DNA of 13,509 nt from Hyphomicrobiaceae bacterium (GTDB taxonomy: Bacteria > Pseudomonadota > Alphaproteobacteria > Rhizobiales > Hyphomicrobiaceae): NCBI GenBank assembly GCA_020442225.1, contig JAGRKR010000173.1, positions 1 to 13,509 of the forward strand, read 5' to 3'. A program made the translations under genes and the position numbers. This document shows positions 7,044-13,509 of this stretch, piece after piece. Numbering within the stretch: position 1 is the first letter of the stretch; each line of letters starts with the position of its first letter. The notes under the pieces are model-generated. The model searched no databases, was not told the DNA's origin, and saw nothing but the letters and a program-made list of their open reading frames with translations.

Positions 7044-8669
7044 TCACGCCTCGACATAGCCGTCGAGGCGATCCCGCTCGGCGGCGTCGGGCGCGCGCGC
7101 TCCCGGCTCGCCGAAGCCGCCGCCGCCCGGCGTCCTCAGCAGGATCTTCTGGCCCGGCTTGAGCACGTGGTTGATGCGATAGTCGACAGGTTGGCCGTCG
7201 ATCAGCACCGCGCCCTTGCCGCCGGCGCCGCCGCCCTCCGCGCCCGGGGCAGGAAAGCGGCAGCGCTCCGCCATGAAAATGATGCCGACGGGCGTCTGCG
7301 ACTGCACCTCGAATACGACCTCCTGACCGAGACCGCCGCGATGGCGGCCCGCACCGCCGCTGCCGGGCACGAGACGCTTGTGATGGACCAGCAGGGGGGC
7401 GTTGCGCTCGACGAGTTCGACGGGAACGTTGGAGATGTTGCTCGGCCAGGAATAGGCGCTCTGGCCATCGCCGGCGCTCGTGGCGCCCATGCCGCCATTG
7501 AAGAACAGGACGTTCGCGTACGTACGCCCGTCCGGCCGCACACCCGTCTGGATCATGCTCCAGAGCGGCGAGCCCGTGGCGGCCATGGCGCGCTCGGGCA
7601 GGATCGGCGCCAGGGCGCCCAGCACCGCCACGGGCAGGTAATGCCCGGTGGCCATGCGCCCGCCGACGGAGGCGGGGAAGCGCGGATTGACGATGCTGCC
7701 CTCGGGGGCCACGAGGTGCACGCAGCGGAAGATGCCCTCGTTGTTCGGCAGGTTCGGCAGCAGCGCGCACTTGATAGCATAGGACGTCATGGCGAAGGTG
7801 TAGGTGATCGGGCAATTGATGGCCCGGTCGACCTGCGCCGAGGTGCCGGTGTAGTCGACCTCGATCTCGTCCCCCCTGACACGCACGGCGACCTTGTAGT
7901 CGAACGGCTCGCCGAGCCCGTCGGTCTGGAAGCCGTAGCGGTATTCGCCGTCGGGAAGGGCGGCGATGGCCGAGCGCATCGCACGCTCGCAGCGGCCATG
8001 GATCTCGTCGGCGAAGCCCTCGAGATCCTCGAGGCCGTACTCGCCCATGAGATCGCCGATGCGCCGCTCCATGAGCTGCAAGCCCGTCACCTGCGCCCAC
8101 AGATCGCCCTCCGTCTGATCGGGCGTACGCACGGCTGCGCGCAGGAGCTTGAAGAGGGTGCGGTCCGGCTCGCCTTCGGAGAGGAACTTCATCGCCGGAA
8201 TGTGAAAGCCTTCCTCGAAGATCTCCCGCGGCTCGACCGAGCGGACCTTGCCGCCGATGTCGGGCACGTGCGCCGTGGACGCCGCGAAGCCGATGAGCTT
8301 GCCATTGCGGAAGAGCGGTCTGGCCAGCGTCACGTCGTTGAGGTGGCCGGTGGCGACCCACGGGTTGTTGGTGACGAGGACATCGCCCGGCCGCATGTTC
8401 TCAGGGCCGATCTCCTTGAGGAAGTGCTTCACCGTGACCGGCAGCGTTCCGATGAAGGAAGGCACGCTTTCCGTGTTCTGCACGAGAGACTGGCCGCGCG
8501 CGTCGGTGAGGACGCAGGCGAAGTCGTTCGACTCGTTGACGAGCGTCGAGAACGAGGTGCGCCTCAAGGCCTTCGCGGCCTCGTCGACGGCGGAGATCAT
8601 ACGCGTCCACAGTACCTCGAGCGTCACGGCGTCGAAGCGGGCGCTCGCCTTGGGTTCGGGCGTCTTCAT
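7044..8669 (-). CDS. Hydantoinase/oxoprolinase subunit B (HyuB family)
   Basis: A 541-residue protein of the hydantoinase B/oxoprolinase family, full length for the family (about 520-600). Typical motifs: LVNESNDF (43-50), NNPWVATGHLNDV (101-113, the family's N-D-P-x-x-G-G-H-x-x-D region in variant form), AHVPDIGG (133-140), a late GAGRHRGGLGQ and the C-terminal TPGGGGFG. ATG 8669 has AAAGG 8 bases upstream. It starts 14 bases after the hyuA-like gene on the same strand, so the two are surely co-transcribed and probably form one enzyme. Known A/B pairs open or carboxylate hydantoins, 5-oxoproline, caprolactam or acetophenone with ATP; the exact substrate is not visible. The gene converges on the small secreted protein with a 42-base gap that has only a weak 6-bp inverted repeat (7021-7026/7042-7047). 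Confidence 0.93.
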   Translation of the reverse strand: MKTPEPKASARFDAVTLEVLWTRMISAVDEAAKALRRTSFSTLVNESNDFACVLTDARGQSLVQNTESVPSFIGTLPVTVKHFLKEIGPENMRPGDVLVTNNPWVATGHLNDVTLARPLFRNGKLIGFAASTAHVPDIGGKVRSVEPREIFEEGFHIPAMKFLSEGEPDRTLFKLLRAAVRTPDQTEGDLWAQVTGLQLMERRIGDLMGEYGLEDLEGFADEIHGRCERAMRSAIAALPDGEYRYGFQTDGLGEPFDYKVAVRVRGDEIEVDYTGTSAQVDRAINCPITYTFAMTSYAIKCALLPNLPNNEGIFRCVHLVAPEGSIVNPRFPASVGGRMATGHYLPVAVLGALAPILPERAMAATGSPLWSMIQTGVRPDGRTYANVLFFNGGMGATSAGDGQSAYSWPSNISNVPVELVERNAPLLVHHKRLVPGSGGAGRHRGGLGQEVVFEVQSQTPVGIIFMAERCRFPAPGAEGGGAGGKGAVLIDGQPVDYRINHVLKPGQKILLRTPGGGGFGEPGARAPDAAERDRLDGYVEA

Positions 8670-8683
8670 GGGGCCAGCCTTTC

Positions 8684-10765
8684 TCAGCCGATCGTGACGA
8701 TGATGTTGCCGCTCGGGGCGACCTCGAAGCTTCCACCGGGGCCGACGACCAGGGTGGATTCCCGCTCCTCGATGACAGCGGGCCCATCGAAGCGCATGCC
8801 CGGGGCCAGCGCATAGCGGTCGTAGACCTTCGTCGCCCTGGGCTCGCCGATCTCGGGGAAGTAGGCGAGCCGCTCTCCTTTCACCGGCGTCGGGGCAGCC
8901 GCCCCACCGGCGACGCCGAGAGCGAGCTGGCTCCCGGGCACCTCGGCGGTCGCACTGATCCGGATATTGATGATCTCGACCTGCTGCGACGGCGGCGTCC
9001 GCGTGAAGGCATCGACGTAGCTGGTCTCGAAGGCCGCGATCAACGTCTCTCGCGAGGCCGCGGTATAGGGGCCTGGAGGCAGCGGCACCACCAGCTCGAA
9101 GGCCTGCCCAACGTAGCGGATATCAGCGAGGCGCTCGATCTTCGCCGCATCGCCTGGCAGCCCGGTATCCGTGATGACGCGCCGGGCCTCCGCCTCGAGC
9201 CGGGCGAACGCCGCCTCGAAGCCCGACCAGTCGAGGGCGTCGAGCTCGCAGGCCACCGTCGCCACGCGGTCAACCCGCGCCGGGGCGATCAGCAGCCCGA
9301 GCGCCGACGCCACACCCGCCGCCTTCGGGCAGATGATGCGCTTGAGACCGAGCTTCCTGGCGACGTAGTAGGCGTGCACCGGGCCAGCGCCGCCGGTCGC
9401 CAGCAGGCTGTAATGACGCGGGTCCTTGCCATGCTCGGCGATGTGCACGCGAGCGGCGTTGGCCATGTTCTCGTTGACGACGTCGTGAATGCCCCAGGCG
9501 AGCGCCATCATCGACAGGCCCGTGCGCTCGCACAGCGGCGCCATGGCCCGGCGCATCGCCGCGAGGTCGATGGCCATCGTGCCGCCAGCGAAATAGTCGG
9601 CGTCGAGATAGCCGAGCAGGAAGTCTGCGTCTGTCACCGTCGGCTGCGTGCCACCACGGCCGTAGGCGGCCGGCCCCGGCTCGGAGCCGGCGCTCTGCGG
9701 CCCCACCTTGAGCAGGCCGATCTCGTCCACCGAGGCGATGGAGCCACCGCCGGCGCCGATCTCGATCAGCTCGATGGTCGAGATGCGGACCGGCAGCCCG
9801 CTGCCCTCGATGAACCGCTTCTGGCGCGCCGCCTCGAAGGAGTAGGCGACCTTCGGCTTGCCGTCGTCGACGACGCTGAGCTTGGCCGTGGTGCCGCCCA
9901 TGTCGAAGGCGAGCACATTGCGCCCGCCGTCCTGACCACCGAAGTAGGCCGCCGCCAGGGCGCCGGCAGCGGGGCCCGACTCCAGCAACTGCACGGGCGA
10001 ACGCTTGGCCTCGCCGACGTTGGTGAGCCCACCGTTCGAGAGCATGAGCAGGAAGGGGGCAGCGATGCCGCGCGAGGCGATCTCGCGGGCGATGGCGTCC
10101 AGATAGCGGCCGGCCAGCGGCTTGATGTAGGCGTTGCAGGCCGTCGTCGATGCCCGCTCGTACTCGCGGATCTCGGGTGCGACGGCGTAGGACGCGCTGA
10201 TCGAGAGGCCCGGATGGCGTTCCGCGATGCGCTGCTCGGCGGCCTGTTCGTGGGCGGGGTTCATGTACGAGTGCAGGAAAACGATGGCGAGCGAACCGAT
10301 GCCCTTCGCCACGAGCCCGTCGATTGCCGCGTCGAGGCTCGCCACGTCGAGTGGCGTGCGCACCTGCCCGTCGACGAGCATGCGTTCGCGGACCTCGGCA
10401 CGCAGGCTCCGTGGCACCAGTGGCTCTGGCCGCACGATATGAATGTCGTAGAGCTCGTACTTGCGCTCGCGGCCGATCTCGAGCGTGTCGCGAAACCCCT
10501 CGGTGGTGAGCAGCCCCGTCAGTGCCCCCTTGCGCTCGATCAGCGCGTTCGTGAAGAGCGTCGTGGCATGCACCACCCGGCCGAACTCCGCCACGCTCCC
10601 GCCGCCCTCGCGGATCAGGGCATCGATGCCCGTCATCACGCCGACAGACGGGTCGCCGTGGGTGGTCAGCTCCTTCCGGCTCGCCTGACGGCCGGTCCTG
10701 GTGTCATAGAGCACGATATCGGTGAACGTGCCGCCGATGTCGATCCCGAGTGCGTAGCGTGTCAC
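8684..10765 (-). CDS. Hydantoinase/oxoprolinase subunit A, ATP-dependent (HyuA family)
   Basis: A 693-residue protein with the N-terminal hydantoinase/oxoprolinase domain followed by the actin-like ATPase fold and a C-terminal domain, as in HyuA and the A half of 5-oxoprolinase. Phosphate-binding motifs are DIGGTFTD (9-16) and FDMGGTTAK (288-296); SNGG (243-246), LESGPAAG (261-268) and the IGAGGGS loop at about 337 are also present. It starts at GTG (10765-10763), with GGGAGA at 10780-10775 placed 9 bases upstream. It provides the ATP-using subunit that phosphorylates or activates a cyclic amide or ketone for the partner subunit encoded just downstream. The MBL-fold gene ends 142 bases upstream on the same strand. 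Subfamily (hydantoin, 5-oxoproline, lactam or ketone carboxylase-like) cannot be decided here. Confidence 0.94.
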   Translation of the reverse strand: MTRYALGIDIGGTFTDIVLYDTRTGRQASRKELTTHGDPSVGVMTGIDALIREGGGSVAEFGRVVHATTLFTNALIERKGALTGLLTTEGFRDTLEIGRERKYELYDIHIVRPEPLVPRSLRAEVRERMLVDGQVRTPLDVASLDAAIDGLVAKGIGSLAIVFLHSYMNPAHEQAAEQRIAERHPGLSISASYAVAPEIREYERASTTACNAYIKPLAGRYLDAIAREIASRGIAAPFLLMLSNGGLTNVGEAKRSPVQLLESGPAAGALAAAYFGGQDGGRNVLAFDMGGTTAKLSVVDDGKPKVAYSFEAARQKRFIEGSGLPVRISTIELIEIGAGGGSIASVDEIGLLKVGPQSAGSEPGPAAYGRGGTQPTVTDADFLLGYLDADYFAGGTMAIDLAAMRRAMAPLCERTGLSMMALAWGIHDVVNENMANAARVHIAEHGKDPRHYSLLATGGAGPVHAYYVARKLGLKRIICPKAAGVASALGLLIAPARVDRVATVACELDALDWSGFEAAFARLEAEARRVITDTGLPGDAAKIERLADIRYVGQAFELVVPLPPGPYTAASRETLIAAFETSYVDAFTRTPPSQQVEIINIRISATAEVPGSQLALGVAGGAAAPTPVKGERLAYFPEIGEPRATKVYDRYALAPGMRFDGPAVIEERESTLVVGPGGSFEVAPSGNIIVTIG

Positions 10766-10838
10766 GTGCGCATGTCTCCCATCGCGCGGGGCAAAGGTCG
10801 TCGGGCTGCCCGTCCGGCGGTCGTTTCGATCCCACGAG

Positions 10839-10878
10839 AGCGGGCGCTCGCCCCATCAGAGCACAGCGTGCGCCCGCT
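10839..10878 (-). repeat. 9-bp hairpin between the MBL gene and the hyuA-like gene
   Basis: AGCGGGCGC (10839-10847) is exactly complementary to 10870-10878, with a 22-base loop. On the minus-strand transcript it lies about 30 bases after the MBL stop codon and before the hyuA-like start. No T-run follows, so it is more likely an mRNA-stability or partial-termination element than a full terminator. In such GC-rich DNA it could also be chance. Confidence 0.35.
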
Positions 10879-10907
10879 TCAAGGGGCGATACTGTCGCCG
10901 GCAGCCA

Positions 10908-11840
10908 TCATGGTCCGACGGTCGAGATGTTGCCGTCCGCGGAGATGCAGATCGTCTGGAAGTGCAGTGGCACCACCACCTTGCTCGCCGGCGAAGCCGC
11001 ATTGACCTCGGAGATGAAGGCCTTGGTCTGTGCCAGCGCCTTGTCCTGGGAGGCGCCGAACGGCAGCCCCTGGTCGTCCCAGTGCGTGGCGATGACGATC
11101 GGCGGGTTGCCGAGGCAGCGCATGAGGCGGGCGGTGTAGTCGTGGATCTCCAGTCGCGGCGGCGCCGAGGCCACCAGCACGATGTCGGGCCTCAGGCCGT
11201 CGACCTCGCGCTCGATGTAGTTCATCGAGCCGAACAGCAGGATCTCGCGGCCGGCGAAGCGCAGGAGATAGGCGAGCGTGCCGCCTTCGACGTAATCGTC
11301 GAGGGACAGCGGATCGGGCTTGGCCGGCACCGTGCCGAAGTCGCGATAGAGCTTGCAGGACAGCGCCGAGTGCAGGCTCGGGACGATCTTGAGGGAGAAA
11401 TTCTCGAAGGCGTAATCCTCGCCCCCCTTGACGGCGAGCGTCTGATCCTCGTGCACGCCGCCGTTGACGGCGATATTGCAGGTGCTTTCGGTGCCGATCA
11501 CGACAGCACCGGTCTTCTTGGCGATGTAGGGCACGTCCATCGCATGGTTGAAGTGCGAATGGGACAGCATGACGTAGTCGGCCTTGGGAACATGCCGGTC
11601 GACGGTGGCCGTATCGATCGGCGGCACATCCTGCATCATCACCCACGGGCGTTGATCGTCGGCGACAGGCGTCGCCTCGTGCGGCCCGTAGCGGCGCCCC
11701 TTGAAGCGGATGCGTGACAGGTAGGGATCCAGCAGGAACACCATCTTCCCGTCGGTGATCGACCAGCCCGCCGCACCGAAATGCGTCAGACGCAAGTCGT
11801 GCCTGTTGGCACTCGCGCTGGATTCTTTTCCCACTGCCAT
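10908..11840 (-). CDS. MBL-fold metallo-hydrolase
   Basis: A 310-residue protein of the metallo-beta-lactamase superfamily. The fold starts at LRLTHFGAAGWSI (about residue 16), followed by the metal-site motif SHSHFNH (93-99), His157 in PSLHS, FGSMNYIE at about 203, and ATHWDD with His253. The second acidic ligand of the usual HxHxDH motif is Asn98 here (codon AAC). The start is ATG 11840, because GGGAG lies a few bases upstream (11850-11854 region); an upstream ATG at 11879 would add 13 residues but has no ribosome site. No signal peptide is seen, so the enzyme is cytoplasmic. It is the first gene of the minus-strand unit leading to the hyuA/hyuB-like genes, and may hydrolyse a related intermediate. 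The substrate is unknown; lactonase, amidase and phosphodiesterase activities all occur in this superfamily. Confidence 0.88.
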   Translation of the reverse strand: MAVGKESSASANRHDLRLTHFGAAGWSITDGKMVFLLDPYLSRIRFKGRRYGPHEATPVADDQRPWVMMQDVPPIDTATVDRHVPKADYVMLSHSHFNHAMDVPYIAKKTGAVVIGTESTCNIAVNGGVHEDQTLAVKGGEDYAFENFSLKIVPSLHSALSCKLYRDFGTVPAKPDPLSLDDYVEGGTLAYLLRFAGREILLFGSMNYIEREVDGLRPDIVLVASAPPRLEIHDYTARLMRCLGNPPIVIATHWDDQGLPFGASQDKALAQTKAFISEVNAASPASKVVVPLHFQTICISADGNISTVGP

Positions 11841-11982
11841 TCCCGTCTCCCTCACTGCATCCCGGCGAACCAAGAGCATCGATCGAAAGCGGGCCTCGTT
11901 TCAAGCCCCAATGCGCAGCCCGGCGGCGGGTGGTCGCACCGGCCCGATCGTGCTCCCGCGCCTTCCTGACGCTCTCCCGCGC

Positions 11983-12035
11983 TTGACCTTGCCGCACAGA
12001 CCTGCCAACTTTGTCTGACTGACCAGACTTTTAAT
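11983..12035 (+). promoter_or_regulatory. Candidate promoter/operator region for the GntR gene
   Basis: The 207-bp divergent gap holds three alternating half-sites: CAGAC (11997-12001), GTCTG (12013-12017) and CAGAC (12024-12028). The last two form the inverted repeat GTCTG-6-CAGAC, directly before TTTAAT (12030-12035), which resembles a -10 box close to the GntR start. A TTGACC (-35-like, 11983-11988) lies further upstream with no good partner. GntR proteins usually bind short inverted repeats beside their own gene, so this is the natural operator candidate. The repeat is visible; regulator binding is inferred. Confidence 0.35.
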
Positions 12036-12047
12036 GTCCGGATCGAG

Positions 12048-12947
12048 ATGCGAAAGACAGGCGCGAGCATGGGCGGCAGGACGGGCGGGCATCGCTTCCT
12101 CGACCCGTTTCCCAAGTACCTGCAGATCCGCGAGATCCTGCTGCGCCGGCTCGAGACCGGCGCCAAGGTCGGTGACCAGCTTCCGACCGAAGCGACACTG
12201 TGCGACGAGTTCGGCGTCAGCCGCGAGACCATCCGCGAGGCGTTGAGCGGACTCGAACAGCTCGGCTACATCAACCGCACGCGCGGACAAGGCACGTTCG
12301 TCGCGAAGCTCCCCGCGAAGCGTACCGAGCGCCGGCTCACCGGCATGTCCGAGGACTATTCCCGCTTCGGCCTCGACACGCGCGCCCAGGTGCTGGAGCA
12401 CGCACCGGTCGTGCCACCGGCCGCCGTTGCCGACGTGACCCGGCTCCCGCCCGGCGAAATGGTCTATCGCATCCTTCGCGTGCGCCATTTCGAGGGCGAG
12501 CCCCTGGCCGTCTACGAGTCCTTCCTCCCGCTCGATGTCGGCGTGCAGATCAGCCGTCTCGACCTGCGCAACACCTCGATCGTGAACGAGCTGCGCGCCA
12601 CGCTCGGACTGCGCATCTGGGAGGACCACCAGCAGATCGAGGCCGTGGCCGCCGATCCGCAGCATGCGCGGCTGCTCGGTGTCTCGCTCGGCACCCCGCT
12701 GCTCTTCGTCGTCCGCCATTTCCTCACGGCCGAGGATCGCACGATTGCGCTCTTCTGGTCGCACTATCGGGCCGATCGCTACTTCTACACAGTCAAGCTC
12801 GCCCAGCGCGGGGAGGGCGAGGCGGCTTCCCACCACGCGACATCGGGCAGTGGGCGAAAAGCCGCCCGCGCCGGCGTACCGCTCCCTTCCAGCAAACCGG
12901 CGCCACGCGCCACACCACGCAAGGACCGGCGGCGCAGCCGTTCCTGA
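12048..12947 (+). CDS. GntR-family transcriptional regulator, HutC type (UTRA domain)
   Basis: A 299-residue repressor-type protein. The N-terminal winged helix-turn-helix spans about residues 23-87, with the family pattern PKYLQIREILLRRLETG, GDQLPTEATLCDEFGVSRETIREAL and the wing INRTRGQGTFV. Residues about 105-250 form the UTRA effector-binding domain (VYRILRVRHFEGEPLAVYESFLPL, and the terminal RADRYFYTVKL). A basic, Pro/Ser/Arg-rich tail of about 45 residues follows that ordinary HutC-type regulators lack. The ATG at 12048 has a weak ribosome site; a second in-frame ATG at 12069 is possible and would remove 7 residues. The gene is divergent from the MBL/hyuAB-like genes and 29 bases before an ABC transporter ATPase, so it probably controls both units in response to the imported compound or a breakdown product. 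Confidence 0.92.
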   Translation: MRKTGASMGGRTGGHRFLDPFPKYLQIREILLRRLETGAKVGDQLPTEATLCDEFGVSRETIREALSGLEQLGYINRTRGQGTFVAKLPAKRTERRLTGMSEDYSRFGLDTRAQVLEHAPVVPPAAVADVTRLPPGEMVYRILRVRHFEGEPLAVYESFLPLDVGVQISRLDLRNTSIVNELRATLGLRIWEDHQQIEAVAADPQHARLLGVSLGTPLLFVVRHFLTAEDRTIALFWSHYRADRYFYTVKLAQRGEGEAASHHATSGSGRKAARAGVPLPSSKPAPRATPRKDRRRSRS

Positions 12948-12976
12948 AAGCTCAATCGTGAGGCACGTAATGCGTC

Positions 12977-13509
12977 ATGCGTGATCAGGCCACCCCGCCC
13001 GCCATCGACATCAAGGGTGCCGTGAAGCGCTTCGGCGCGCTCGAGGTGCTCAAGGGCGTCGATCTCGAGGTGCGCACCGGTGAGGTGGTCGTGCTGTGCG
13101 GACCGAGTGGCTCGGGCAAGAGCACGCTGCTCCGCTGCATCAACGGCCTCGAGACGCTCGATGGCGGCGAGATCCGCCTCGCGGGCAAGACGGCCGAGCG
13201 CCACGTCTCGAAGTTGAAACGCCTGAGCCCGAGCATCGGCATGGTCTTCCAGGCCTTCAACCTCTTTCCGCACCTGACCATCCGGCAGAACCTCGTCCTG
13301 GCTCCGATGATGGTGCGGAAGATCGAGCGAGACGTCGCCGTCGAGCGGGCCAAGCAGCTTCTGGCGCGCGTCGGCATCCCGGAGAAGCTCGACGCCTATC
13401 CCGACATGCTGTCCGGCGGACAGCAGCAGCGTGTTGCGATCGCACGCGCATTGTGCATGGAGCCGAGCGTCATGCTCTTCGACGAGCCGACCTCGGCGCT
13501 CGATCCGGA
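12977..13509 (+). CDS. Polar amino-acid ABC transporter ATP-binding protein, 5' part only
   Basis: The first 177 residues of an ABC ATPase of the GlnQ/HisP type, open to the window end. Walker A is GPSGSGKST (42-50), the Q-loop is [11 protein letters not shown] (91-101), the ABC signature is LSGGQQQR (145-152), and Walker B is [12 protein letters not shown] (165-176). The FNLFPHLT after the Q-loop and the CINGLE stretch after Walker A are characteristic of polar amino-acid importers. ATG 12977 is the first start after an in-frame TAA at 12968; a nearby ATG at 12970 is out of frame. The nearest ribosome-like site is GAGG at 12960-12963, about 13 bases away, so translation may depend on coupling to the GntR gene 29 bases upstream. 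Permease and periplasmic-binding genes are expected beyond the window. Confidence 0.94.
   Translation, partial: MRDQATPPAIDIKGAVKRFGALEVLKGVDLEVRTGEVVVLCGPSGSGKSTLLRCINGLETLDGGEIRLAGKTAERHVSKLKRLSPSIGMVFQAFNLFPHLTIRQNLVLAPMMVRKIERDVAVERAKQLLARVGIPEKLDAYPDMLSGGQQQRVAIARALCMEPSVMLFDEPTSALDP

Noticed and set aside
7021..7047. Inverted repeat GTGACG/CGTCAC at the end of the hyuB-like gene as a two-way terminator
   Set aside because: Only 6 bp with a 15-base loop and no T-run on either side; too weak in this base composition.
6943..8361. Minus-strand open frame of 472 codons overlapping hyuB in another frame
   Set aside because: Arg-rich shadow of hyuB with no motif and no ribosome site.
7167..8816. 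Plus-strand open frame of 549 codons opposite the hyuB-like gene
   Set aside because: Low-complexity Arg/Ala/Gly/His translation with no recognisable domain; the minus-strand HyuB reading is unambiguous.
9374..11005. Plus-strand open frame of 543 codons opposite the hyuA-like gene
   Set aside because: Same shadow effect; it runs across a gene boundary and into the MBL gene, which a real gene would be unlikely to do.

Overview
The window looks like chromosomal DNA of a high-GC alphaproteobacterium, probably of the order Hyphomicrobiales (Rhizobiales). The basis is strong G/C bias at third codon positions, the Tad pilus genes, and the mix of a PLP-dependent acyl-CoA/amino-acid condensing enzyme, paired hydantoinase/oxoprolinase subunits and GntR-controlled ABC uptake genes. 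This placement rests on gene content only. No rRNA, tRNA, CRISPR array, insertion sequence or phage gene was seen.

Layout. (1) 1-1550: the 3' end of tadB and a complete tadC, the two inner-membrane platform proteins of a Flp/Tad pilus machine, with a strong hairpin between them and another after tadC. (2) 1769-4335: three same-strand genes that do not form an obvious pathway: a conserved protein of unknown function, a TauE/SafE-type membrane transporter, and a short-chain dehydrogenase/reductase (SDR) that probably starts at TTG. (3) 4336-5044: about 700 bases without a convincing intact gene; it holds a short coding-like remnant on the minus strand. (4) 5045-6559: an alpha-oxoamine synthase (serine palmitoyltransferase/BioF superfamily), closed by a 12-bp hairpin. 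(5) 6759-7001: a small, secreted, cationic four-cysteine protein of unknown function. (6) 7044-11840, minus strand: a metallo-beta-lactamase-fold (MBL) hydrolase, then hyuA-like and hyuB-like subunits of an ATP-dependent hydantoinase/oxoprolinase. (7) 12048-13509, plus strand: a GntR/HutC regulator followed closely by the ATPase of a polar amino-acid ABC importer, cut by the window end.

Regions 6 and 7 are divergent across a 207-bp control region with alternating CAGAC/GTCTG half-sites. They read as one catabolic locus: import of a small amide or amino-acid-like compound, ATP-driven ring opening by HyuA/HyuB, a possible further hydrolysis by the MBL enzyme, and control by the GntR protein. 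The actual substrate cannot be read from the sequence.

No clearly new multi-gene system was found. The best leads are the small cysteine-rich secreted protein, the hydantoinase locus with its MBL enzyme carrying Asn in place of the usual metal-site Asp, the possible lipid-base pairing of the alpha-oxoamine synthase with the nearby SDR, and the conserved protein of unknown function.
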